Source: Geotrypetes seraphini (lineage: Eukaryota; Chordata; Amphibia; Gymnophiona; Dermophiidae). From it: a stretch of DNA of 64,000 nt. Within the stretch, counting starts at the first letter, position 1. Each line of letters begins with the position of its first letter. Under the pieces are notes generated by a model that saw only the letters and a list, made by a program, of their open reading frames with translations, ran no database searches and had not been told where the DNA came from. Shown piece by piece: positions 46,701-59,500 of this stretch. The stretch covers positions 100,183,704-100,247,703 of the forward strand of contig NC_047088.1 of assembly GCF_902459505.1 (NCBI RefSeq), given 5' to 3'. A program made the position numbers and the translations under genes.

Positions 46701-49700
46701 ACTATGCCGGGCGATCAGATCGCATGAGGATAGAGAGAAACTCCAGAGCGACTTGTGTCGGTTAGAAACATGGGCGGAGAAATGGCAGATGAAGTTCAAT
46801 GTGGAGAAATGCAAGGTAATGCATTTAGGAAATAAGAATAAGGAATACGAGTATACAATGTCAGGTGCAACTCTGGGGAAGAGTGAACAAGAAAAGGACC
46901 TGGGTGTACTGATAGATAGGACCCTGAAGCCGTCGGCACAATGCGCGGCAGCGGCAAAGAAGGCAAATAGAATGTTGGGCATGATAAAGAAAGGAATCTC
47001 GAGTAGATCGGAGAAAGTTATAATGCCGCTTTATAGGGCAATGGTCAGACCACACTTGGAATACTGCGTCCAACATTGGTCTCCCTACCTAAAGAAGGAT
47101 ATAAAACTGCTGGAGAGGGTGCAGAGACGAGCAACAAAACTGGTGAAGGGTATGGAAAAACTGGAATACGAGGACAGACTTATAACACTAGGATTATTCT
47201 CCCTTGAGAAAAGGAGACTGCGTGGGGATATGATCGAGACCTTCAAAATACTGAAAGGAATCGACAAAATAGAGCAGAGAAGATTATTTACGTTGTCCAA
47301 TTTGACACGGACTAGAGGACATGTAATGAAGCTAAGGGGGGACAGGTTCAGGACTAATGTCAGGAAGTTCTGCTTCACTCAGAGAGTGGTTGACACCTGG
47401 AATGCCCTCCCAGATGAGATTATTGCGGAATCGACCGTCCTAGGCTTCAAGAGCAAACTAGATGCATATCTCCTTAAGAGAGGCATGTAAGGATATGGTG
47501 GACTATAAATTACGACAGGTGTACACCTGGCAGGGCCTCCGCGTGTGCGGATCGCCGGACTTGATGGACCGAAGGTCTGATCCGGAGATGGCATTTCTTA
47601 TGTTCTTATGTTCTTATGTACTGATATACTGTTGCTTAAACAATCAATCAAATTCTAATATTCAATCAAAATCCCACAGTACCCATGAAAATACAGTAGT
47701 CCAAACCCTACTTTTCTTGGACTGGGAATTTCATTTGAATATGAATGATTAGCTTAGCAGGGTTTAAAAAAGAGTTTGGATAATTTTCTAAAAGACAAGT
47801 CCATAAGCCATTATTAAGATGGACTTGGATAAGCAGCATAAAATCTGTTTTACTACTTTATGTACCTCTTGGTTCTTTATGGATGGACAAAATGCACCCC
47901 TTTGGAGACATTGACCCCATGAAAATCTGCTAGTATGGTAGATGATAGGTTAAATTGTGTGCAATTATTGGAACAACACAATTCTGGATAACTGATAGGC
48001 ATTCTACAATACCTGCCCCTACTCATCACTACTTGAATGTTACTGTACTCAAAAAAAGAGTTTTAATTTATCTCATATAAACTGGAAACTTCCTAGCTAT
48101 TAGATCACCTTTATGTAAAATATATAGGCTAAGATCAACAAATAAAAACTGTGAGATTAATAAGGAGCTGCCTTAAAAAAGTAGGGATGTACATTCATTT
48201 GAAGCAAGGGAAAATTTCAAAATAAGCATAAAGGAACGGTAAAGTTTAGAACAAACCAAACTCTAGAATTAATTTGAAGTTTTCTAGCTGGGGTTGTCTC
48301 CAAGGGGCATCTTTAAGATGCAAACCCCTTTAGTTTGTGATAGAATTTAAAAAACATGGGATGAACATAAGAATTGCCGCTTTTGGGTCCATCGTGCCCA
48401 GCAGTCCGCTCATGCAGCAGCCCTTGGTCAAAGACCAGCACCCTAACTGAGACTAGCCCTACCTGCGTACGTTCTGGTTCAGCAGGAACTTGTCTAACTT
48501 TGTCTTGAATCCCTGGAGGGTGTTTTCCCCTATGACAGACTCCGGAAGAGCGTTCCAGTTTTCTACCACTCTGAGTGAAGAAGAACTTCCTTATGTTTGT
48601 ACGGAATCTATCCCCTTTCAATTTTAGAGAGCACCCTCTCATTCTCCCTATTTTGGAGAGGGTGAACAACCTGTCCTTATCTACTAAGTCTATTCCCTTC
48701 ACTACCTTAATGTTTCGATCATGTCCCCTCTCAATCTCCTCTGTTAGAGGGAGAAAAGGCCCAGTTTCTCTAATCTTACACTGTACGGCAACTCCTCCGG
48801 CCCCTTAACCATCTTAGTCATTCTTCTCTGGACCTTTTCGAGTAGTACCGTGTCCTTCTTCAAGTACGGCAACCAGTGCTGGACGCAGTACTCCAGGTGA
48901 GGGCGCACCATGGCCCGGTACAGCGGCATGATAACCTTCTCCAATCTGTTCGTGATCCCCTTCTTTAGCATTCCTAGCATTCTGTTCAGCCTTTTCGCCG
49001 ACACTGCATATTGCGTGGACGGCTTCATTGACTTGTCGATCATAACTCCCAAGTCTCTTGGGAACACACAGGATCACTAATTAGAATATGAATGGGCTAG
49101 CTTTCACAGTTTGAATCCTGCAAGGAGATGGTTTGGATAGGCTGGAGCAAGCTTCAACAGCAACTCTAGTAGTTGGAAATTAAGGTCAGTATCAGGTAGA
49201 CTTCTAAAGTAAATGGCCCAGAAATAACAAAGAAAAGACATTTTAATTTAATTATGAAATTGTGATTACAGGGCAGACTGGATGGACCATTCAGGTCTTT
49301 ATCTGCCGTCATTTATTATGATTAAGCAACAGTATATCAGTACAGAAATTGTGTTTTTGTGAGGGAGGGTTTTGTTTTGAGGGTTTGGGGTTTGTTTGTT
49401 TTTTTGCCAATGATTGTGAGCTTGGTCTATTGTTAATGAGACTAAGCCTTCTAAACTGAGGCTCTTTTTCTCCATTTTTATTGAGGATATTTTACTTTTT
49501 TGTCTGGCTGGATACAATTGCTTGAAAACTTGAACTATCGTATTTTTGATTGTAGAGGTATTTGAAATTTGCCCATTATTATACTGTTGCCCAATTTTTT
49601 TCTTCTTCTCTTCTCTTCCTTTTTCTTTATTTTCTGGTTTTCTTTCCCTCCTTTATTAGTGGTGTAATTATTGTACACCGCATTGATATTACCCTTGAAA

Positions 49701-52700
49701 TGTGTATATCAAACTATAATAAAACTTGGAAACTTAGGGGTCCTTTTACAAAGGCGCAGTAGTGGTTTAACATGCGGAATACCACATGTTAAACCGCCTG
49801 CCGTGCTAGTACCTAATGCCTCCATTGACGAGGCGTTAGGATTCTAAGCTGCCATGGGGGTTAGCGTGTGATGAAATGTCCACGCTAACCCCTGTAGCGC
49901 ACCTTGATAAAAGGAGCCCTTAGTGCTATACAGTATACTCTAACTCTCCCATCTTATTTTTTAGGCTTCTAGCATTTATATACAGATACTTCTGCAGGCT
50001 ACCTAAAAGTTGATAGGGATAATTTTTGTCCTTTCCCGTGCTTTCCTCTTAAACACTCCTGGCTTTCTTTCACCATTATTGGAACCTCTCTGTTGAGATT
50101 CCCTATCCACACTGAAATATCCACTCCTGGGCAACTTGTCAGTTCCCCCCACCAAAAAAATAATAATAATAATAATTAGTTTAGCACCAGCAGCCCTGTG
50201 TCTTTGCACTTTGTTAAGAAAAAGTGTGGGAGACTGCAAAACGCCATTCTTAATATGACAGACCTAGAGATGTTAAGGGTGAACCATTCCAAAGAGTGAG
50301 ATTTTCTAGTTGGTCCATCTAGGGTATAAATGGAAAAAAAAAACCAGCACGAAATATTAGCTTTTCTTTGGCATCTGAAGAGATACAGATGGAGGGGAGG
50401 CAATAGGTGTAAATTCTCTGGGCTGAAAATTGCTTTATATGGTATCTTAATGTTGTGTGTGCAAATCGGTGCACACAACTTAAATTGTTTAACAAACCTA
50501 ATAGGTGCTGATAATTGGTAATTAATACCTCATAATTGACACAAATTGAAAGTTACTTGCAAGCCAGATTTAGTGCCCAAATCTGAAAAGGGGACTTGGC
50601 CAAGAGAGGAGCATGGGTGTTCTAAAACAGTGTTTTTCAACCTTTTTACACCTATGGACCTGCAGAAATAAAAGAATTATTCTGTGGACCGGCGGTTGAA
50701 GAACACGGGGCTAAGTTATGGGCCAGACCCCGCCCATCTCTACCCAATCTCCACCCCAGACACCGCCCCCATAATAGTACTAATTTCACCTTGCACGTCC
50801 CTTGCCTCATCTGGAGGCCTTCCCTCTGACGTTGCAATGTTAGAGAGAAGGCTTCCAGTTCAGGTGCAGGATGCCTGTAGGAGCTACTGCCTGTGGCTTT
50901 GTGCACTGAATCAGTTAGGAAGAGGGAGCTGGCTCGAAGATAACGCCGCATCGATCACACTGTGGACCAGCGGTTAAAGAACACTGTTTTGGGCCTGATG
51001 CACATGCTGGCCCTGTGGACCGGCACTGGTCCATTGACCAGTGGTTGAAGAACACTGTTTTAAAACATATGCGCACTGATATAGAATACAGCCAGTGCAG
51101 GTATTTAGGCCTGGTTTTCCCTGGCCTAAATGGATGCACCTAAATGTAATGTGCTTAGAACAACTCTCGAATGTACCTTTTTATAGAATCACTAGTGTTT
51201 AAGCCCGTTACAATAACGGGTGCTAGAGTAGATGTCTGTATGTCTGTGTTTTGTTTTTTTATTTGTCTCTCTCTCTCTCTCTCCCTGGACGCTGTCTGTC
51301 TGTCATTGTTTGTGTCTATGTCTCTCCCTGGTCCCCTGTCTGTGCGTCTTTCTTTCTGTCTGTCTCCCTGGCCCCCCTGCTTGCCAAATCAGCCTCTTTT
51401 CCCTCTCCCCCTGTTGTGCAATGCCTGCCTGCTTCTTGGCCCCCTTCTGTTCCCCCCCATGATTGCTGTCTGCCCCCAGAACAACCATCCCCCCAAAGCA
51501 GGCCCCTTTCCCTCCCCCCCTGGCCCCCAATTGTGCCATGCCTGCCTGCTCTGTGGCCCCCTTATGTCCCCCCCCATGATTGCTTTCTTCCCCCAGAACA
51601 ACCATCCCCCCAAAGCAACCCCCTTTCCCTCTCCCCCTGTTGTGCAATGCCTGCCTGTTCCATGGCCCCCTTCTATTCCTCCCCCCCATGATTGCTTTCT
51701 GCCCCCAGAACAACCATCCCCCCAAATCAGCCCCCTTTACCTCTCCCCCTGTTGTGCAATGCCTGCCTGCTTCGTGGCCCCCCTTCTGTTCCTCCCCCCT
51801 CCCTGATTGCTGTCTGCCCCAGCACACCCCTCCCCCCAAAGCAGCCCCCTTTCGCTCTCCCTCTGGCCCCCTGTTGTGCCATGCCTGCCTGCTCTGTGGC
51901 CCTCTTCTGTTCCCCCCATGATTGCTGTCGGCCCTCAGCACAACCATCCCCCAAAGCAGCCCTCTTTGCCTCTCCCCCTGTTGTGCAATGCCTGCCACCA
52001 AAACAGCTCCCTTTAGCCCTTCTTTTTTGGCTTCCCCTCCCGTTCTTACCTTCCTCCATGCATCCATGTTTCCTACCACCGCTGCCGCTCCTGTTCCTGT
52101 TCAAACGGCCTGCTTAGGTTCATGGGCGGCTGTAGCGAACCTCGCAGGCCGCTCTCCACATGAAGCACGTTCCCTCTGACGCTATGTGGAGAGCAGCCTG
52201 CGAGGTTCACTACAGCCGGCCGCGAACCTCATCAGGCCACTTCAAACAGGAGCGGCAGCGGTTGGTGCGGGAGGGGGGAGTCGTCGACTTGTTCTGCGCT
52301 GTGGAGGCGATCGTTGGCTGGCTGCGGTCCCGGCTTGGAGAGGGCAAGGTGTGCTAGCAGGCGGCAGCCACCGCTCCGCAGGTGGAGAGCAGAGAAGGGC
52401 ACGCAGTTGTCTTGCCTTGCGTGAGGCCAGACCGTAAGCCGCGCATGCGCACTTCCTATGGGTCGCTACAGCTCATGGAAAACGGACGTACGCATAGGAA
52501 GTGCGCATGCGCGGCTTACCGTTTTATTATATTAGATGCTAAGTGCTGTTCTAGTTGACACCAATTTTTTTTCCCGAGCCATATATAGAATATGGCCATG
52601 AGTGGCTAAAAACATATGCCCAGAGTTCAGTGTGCTTGTAGGTGCAAGGAAAAGGACTGGGGCAGGGGAGGCAGTATTCACCTTGAATATTACATTCAAA

Positions 52701-53523
52701 AACAATACGAGTACACTTCTCCCTCCATATTCATGGTGATTGTGACTGGACTGAATTGCGAATACGTAAAAACTGCGAATATCGTATGGTGTTTCAGCCT
52801 TGCCTGCGGCCTTCTTCAAATTGAGTCCGGCGCCGCCATGACGGGTCCTCCTCAGCAGCTCAGAGAGAGAGGGGGATGGTAGGCAGTGGGGAGCCAGAGG
52901 GTACCTCTTCCCTGGCCGGAGGAAGCCATACTCGCGCTTTATCCACCAGATCCTGCACTTTCCACATATTCAGCATGTCGGCAGCTTCCCCACAACGGGG
53001 ACAGACTGGCCTCGGCTGGTTCAGGTTCAAGTTCAAGTTTATTTGATAAATCGCCTATTTAAAACATCCCTAAAGACTAAAGCCACTGCTTGTCCTGGGA
53101 TCAGTAGCATGGAATGTTGCTACTATTTGTTTTTTTGCCAGGTACCTGTGACCTGGATTGGCCACTGTGAAGATAGAACACTGGTCTAAATGGATCATTG
53201 GCTTGACCCAGTAAGGCTATTCTTATGTACTCAGGAAGGTGTGCTCCAATTTTTTTCTACCAATTGGGACCATTTTGCTAACTTCATGAGAGAGCCTGAG
53301 AGAAGCCATTGGGATTGGTGCGCTGGCATAAAGGCTTTAGAAGTAAGAAAAGTGGCTGAGCATGAGAGTGACACACTTGTAATGAGTGACACTTGGCAGA
53401 AACCTTAAGAGAAATAGGGTTACCACACACAATAAAATATTCCCAATATGAAAGAAAACTCCCCTCAAAGCACTAGTGCTGCTGGCCAGATGTGTAATAA
53501 CACACTAAGATACAAAAACAAGG

Positions 53524-53560
<37 letters not shown>

Positions 53561-56500
53561 ATTGCTTTCAGAGATGTACAAGAGTACTGAAACCATGCCT
53601 GCATCTACCTTCCTTTTCCTTTTCCTAGCTTCAGGTTTTGTTTTTCCTTGAAAGTGGAGCAGATTTGGCATCTAAATGCAACTAGGACATTTACTCCTAA
53701 CTACAGTACAAAAGTTGGTCCTCTGCCGTGACTCGGATTCGAACCGAGGTTGCTGCGGCCACAACGCAGAGTACTAACCACTATACGATCACGGCCAGCT
53801 ACACTGGAACCTGCTTTGTACTTGTCTGTTTGCTACTGTTGAAGTGGTTTGTTCTGTGAGAAACAGCACCATCTACTGCATGTTTCTACTTGCAGCATGC
53901 TTCAGAAAGGAAAAGCAGTAAAAACATGCTGGTGAAATCCTTTAGCACGCAGTGGGATGGTATAAACCCATTCAAGCAGTCCCTACTGTGGAAGGGGCCC
54001 ATTTAATAGATGCTCTTGAATCTACTTAGATGCATTGGGGGGTCCTGATATTTTGCCTAGGTGACTCTTAATTTGAACTTCTGCCATGGCCTCAAACTTC
54101 TTTATTTTGTCAGTGGTCCATGTTACAATAATGTCACAAGTGATAATGTAATGCTCTGTACACTGGTCAAACTGAAAAGAGTTTGCACCACTTCCAATTA
54201 ATTCAGAATACTGTGGTACAATTGATTCAAGGCTTAATTAGCATGACTACATCATATCATTCCTGCAAAAAATGCACTGGCTACCAGTACTTTACAAGGC
54301 TAAATTTAATACTGTTTGATTTTCAAGTTCCTCAGACAAAATGGGCCAGAGTACTTAAAGAACTAGTTAGCCCTCTACACACCTTTTGAGACTTCTAAGG
54401 TCCTCTCAAGGAACATTGCTATCTTTACCCTTGTCAAAAGAAATTACACAATGTGATACCTGCCAGTGAACCTTCTCAGAAGTATCCCCCCCTCAGTTTT
54501 TGGAACTCATTCTCATTGAGGGCATGTCTAACTCGAGACTCCCTCTACTTCAAGAAGCAGGTGAAAGTCTGGCTCTTCTCTTGAGCCTTTCATATGTGTG
54601 GTGACTGTCCACTTACTCCACACCTGGACTAGCTTACTGCACACTCTGTAACTATGACTAGTTCATATAATTGACCCTCAAGAATATGTTAAAACAGCAT
54701 GCCTATTGGTCTCTTCCTGTGTTACTCCTGTTACCTGTTTTACTATTGTTTGTAGATGGAGATTAAGTTGATTTGTATGTAATTTGTAAACTGCATAGTC
54801 AATATGTGGTATATAAAAAATAAAGCCAGTCTCCCATCTATTTAGCCAAATGATTTTGTCCTATCTATCTTGTTCCATCTATGTCTTATCTGCCCTTGCC
54901 CCCTCAGCTGCCTTTCAAGATGTTTCAATGTATTGTACTGAAAACATGAGCATCATATCTGTTATTTGATTGTTCTAATGTGTTATTTTTAGGTGTTTCA
55001 TTTGTACTGTACAGACAATCAGTAGCATACTACTGTTCTTCCATCCTGTCTATGATGGTATTTGTACTGCACTGATATTTATTATATTTCTGTTATGTAA
55101 TTGTTCTACAGTGCTGTTAAATGGTATAGTTCTGATACTGTTTTATGTTAATTCTAATACTGTATTAAGTTTTTTAATTTTCCATCTCAAAATTGACCTA
55201 ATGATTGTATTTTTATGGTTGCATTTTGTTATTTTGCTCTTGTTATGTAGGATTTATGTTGAGCTGTACCTGCTGTACACCATATTATGCGAATCTCTTC
55301 ATAAAGGTGTTAGTTTGTGTTTATTTATTTATCTGAATTTCAACTAGAGAATGACATGGGGACAAATTTTTCCCCGTCCCCTGCAAGTTCCTTTCCTGTC
55401 CCTGCCGTATTCCTGCAAACTCCGTCCTCATTGGCACAAGCCTCAAACACTTTAAAAACATAAGTGTTCCTTGTGCAGAGCTTACAGGAATGGGGCAAGG
55501 ACAGGGACAACGATAAAACTTGCAGGGATGGGGAAATTGAGTTCCTCCGGAGCAGGGGAAAAATTTGTCTCCGTATCATTCTGATTTCAACTTCTCTCTT
55601 GGAGTCATAGACCAAAATTTGCTTTCTGTTTAGTTTGACAAGCAAACTGTCCCTATGCAAGTAGGGTTCTCAACAGCCCCTATTATGCTTTCTGGATCTC
55701 AATAATGCATCCTCAATTGTTGATTATAGGGTAGAGAAACAATATGTTGAGAGGTTAAGCAGTCGTCTTGTTGACCTTCCATAGCAGGTCCCACTTCGTT
55801 AAGGGATCTAATGTTTATGTACTTACAGGAGCAAATCAACTCCACATTTTTCATTCAGATAATTTGTATGTTTGACATAGGAGAAAGGGAAAGACTGTGA
55901 GGGAGGGGATTTTTGGGGGGGCTATCTTCAAAATATAGGGGGACATTCTGGGATCCTGAGTCCAAATTTTATTTTTCTGTTAGCGAGTGTACTTCTGAGA
56001 TTGAAGACGGAGAAACAGCCAATCTTTCAATACCAGTACTCATGCCCATCATTAGCATGGAGAAGTAACATAGTAACATAGTAGATGACGGCAGATAAAG
56101 ACCCGAATGGTCCATCCAGTCTGCCCAACCTGATTCAATTTAAAATTTTTTTTTTTTCTTCTTAGCTATTTCTGGGCGAGAATCCAAAGCTTTACCCGGT
56201 ACTGTGCTTGGGTTCCAACTGCCGAAATCTCTGTTAAGACTTACTCCAGCCCATCTACACCCTCCCAGCCATTGAAGCCCTCCCCTGCCCATCCTCCTCC
56301 AAACGGCCATACACAGACACAGACCGTGCAAGTCTGCCCAGTAACTGGCCTAGTTCAATATTTAATATTATTTTCTGATTCTAAATCTTCTGTGTTCATC
56401 CCACGCTTCTTTGAACTCAGTAGCCTAGAGCAATGGTTTTCAACCCAGTCTTCAGGGACCACCTGGCCAGTTAGGATTTTAGGTAAAAAAATGACATGGG

Positions 56501-59500
56501 GACAAATTTGTCCCCACCCTTGTCCCGTCCCTGCAAACTCCTTCCTCATCTTCACAAGCCTCGAACATTTATGATTTTAAAGTGTTTGAGGCTTGTGCTG
56601 ATGAGGACAGAGCTTTCAGGACAGGGGCAGTGACCGGGCTGGAACACATGGGGAGGTAGATTCTGTGGGGATAGGGGCAAATTTGTCCCTGTGTCATTCT
56701 CTAATTTCAGGATATCCATAATGAATATGCATTTGAGAGAGAGGGATTTGCATGCACTGCCATCTCCTATGCATAAGCGATATTTGCATATTTCATTGTG
56801 GGATAGCCTTTGGCTCTTGCTAGGTGTTTGTGACCTGGGTTGGCCACTGTTGGAAACTAGATATTGGGCTTGATGGACCTTTAGTCTGTTCTAGTATGGC
56901 AACTCTTTATGTTCTTATGAAAACCTGACTGGCCAGAGTTCCTCCAGGAGAGGTTGGATCATTTCCATTCATATCTGCTGTTAATAAATGGATTCCAATA
57001 TCTGTGATAAATAGTGCAGATAACTCAGTAAATCTAATGCTCAGATTGTTAGACCTCTGTGGATGGGGAAATACCTGCTCTACCAATGGACAGGTGGGAG
57101 CTAATTCCGAATACAAATAAACTGAAATCAGTGGTCAGTAGGGTTCTTAATCTCCCTTGAGGCTCCATTTCTTTTGCTGTACTTAGGTTTTATTTTTCTA
57201 CTTTCCACTTTCATTGCTTTTCTATTAAAGGCTTGGGGCCCCCTGTTGCTTTGTGAGTAGTCAGCCTGCCCAATGTTTCTCATTCTCATTTTTTTTTTTT
57301 CTGTCCGTCAGGGAGTCGTCCAACACGGTTGTCCTCTGCACAGTCCCAGGAAGCAGCAAGGAAGATTGAGCAGATCTGTAAGCAGGTGCTGCTGCTCACT
57401 GCTAACTCTCAGGAGCTCCTGCAGAAATACGTAAGTGGCTTATAAAATAGGCAGCTATGACCCCTGTGTCCCAGCCTAGGCCAACCCCTCTCCTGCAGAA
57501 ACTGGGGTGGGGTGCCAGCCCAAGCAAGCTGCACATTATTCACACACCCGCCAACCAAAAATGTCAAACAAAGAAAACTATATGACAATCTACTGGCCAC
57601 CAGAACAGCAAAACTAGACAGACAACTCACTAACATGCTGTCTTTGACCACAGATTACAAAACCTTCAGAAAAGAAACAAAAACCAAACTCTTCAAAAAA
57701 TACATAAAACCTATTTAACACAACCAGATTCGTCCCAAGCTTCACCTACAATACTATCTACTCCTTAGCAAATCTAAAATGTTAAAATTACCTAATTTCA
57801 TGACAATCCTTATGTAATCCGCCTTATATATTTCGTAATACCATGACAATTCTTATGTAATCTGCCTTGAACCGCAAGGTAATGGCGGAATAGAAATCAC
57901 TAATGTAATGTAATATTAGTGATAATATTTGGCTGTCATGTTATTCACAAAACATGGAGCTGTCAATAACATAATTGTACTAGAGCCAACAAGCACTATA
58001 CATTGCAGTTGTAATTGTGGGGCCAATAACAGTATTACTTTTTCTGGATCTATTCCTATTCCTCCCCCCCCCCCCCGGCGCTATGCAACAAAGGAGTCCA
58101 GCCAAAGGCACGACTAACTCAGCTGTGTCACACAATTAATCAATGCCCCCTACTCTGGTCAATACATGGCTGTAGGAGAAAATGGCTGTAAGAGACCTTT
58201 CTGATGGGATTGTACTAAATCCAACAACATGGCCTAGATCTACAAAGTTATCCAGTTTTAGGCTGGAGATTTTAGGACACACTTGGATTTCTGACCACCT
58301 GTCCTGGTGCATTATGGGACTTGCAGCACTGATTTCATTGAACAGGATCCCACTGAAATCCCTCACTGCTTTTGGGATGAGTTTGAAACCAGGACTGGCC
58401 GAAAAGTCTCCTCCTGGAACTGGTTCACTTGGTAGCTCTGAATGCCATGAAAAGAAATGGAACTAGTTGCCAAGACTAGCACAGAGTAAAGTGCCAAAGT
58501 AACCATTTTGATCATGTTTAGTAGTGTTCTATAGTCGGAGTGTTTTTCTTATGAAGTGGAGGTTTGTAAATTGCTGTCCATGGGTCATAAATTTCTATTT
58601 GCCTTTCTTAATAGTTTTAGGAAAGGTTTGGGTGGTTTTCTGGAGGAGAAGTCCATGGTCTGTTGTTGAGGGGGACATGGGGGAGGCAACTGCTTGCCCT
58701 GAATCGGTAGCATGGAATGTTGCTACTCTTTGGGTTTTTGTCAGGTACTGGTGACCTGGATTGGCCACTGTGAGGATGGGCTACTGGGCTTGATGGACCA
58801 CTGATCTGACCCAGTAAGGCTATTCTTATGAGTTGGAATGTATAACAGTTTGATCTCTAGCCTTGTGCGAATGGGTTGCAAATAATTTCGCCCCAAAATG
58901 ATTTGTGAATCAGAGGATGGGATTGCAAGGGGGACCCAGAAACATCACAGAACATGATTTTGGATCAACACCACAGCTGCTATTTCAGTTTTCTATTAAA
59001 TTATATTGCCAGAGATGCCAAGTTATCCACTTTCAGGTCATAGATTTGGAGTAGGCCTGGAGTTCTGGCCATCTAATCCTGGTGCATTATGGGACTCGCT
59101 ACACTGATTTCAATGGGTAGGATCAGGCACTACAACTACCACATTGTTTTAAGATGTTAGTTCAAAACTAGGCCTAGCCAAAAAGTTTCCAGCCTGGAGC
59201 ATGGTAACTTGGCATTTCTGTATAGCCCTGACTTGGGTACTTTGGCTGCAACATGCCAAGCAGCACTAACAGAAAAGGGATAAAAAGAGTGGAGGCTGAG
59301 AGTACTTGCATCTAACCCCAGCAGGAATGACAGCTGCCCTGAGATTATCAGGTATATAAACCCTGCTGCAACCACCACCCATTGTGCATCGGGATCCTCA
59401 AGTTAAGGCAGTAAAATTTCCTGCTGCCTCTTGCAAGAACCAGATAAAAGCAGGGCAGTTTAAGGCATGTGCCAAGACCCAGATTTTGAAGAGGGGCCTC

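Noticed and set aside
51303-52079. 258-codon minus-strand frame
   Set aside because: It is built from the repeated ~115-bp C-rich array in the Helitron; the Gly/Gln-rich text repeats with the DNA period.
53724-53795. tRNA-derived SINE head
   Set aside because: No SINE body, A-rich tail or target duplication follows; the sequence matches a normal tRNA-His gene to its last base.
55111-55347. Hydrophobic 78-codon frame resembling a membrane protein
   Set aside because: T-rich DNA produces Leu/Phe/Ile-rich text; no start context, splice sites or similarity support it.
58136-58466. Frames on both strands near 58.2-58.5 kb as an extra exon of the cytokine gene
   Set aside because: The stretch is a repeat shared with 59013-59218 and has no splice sites in frame with exons 2 and 3.
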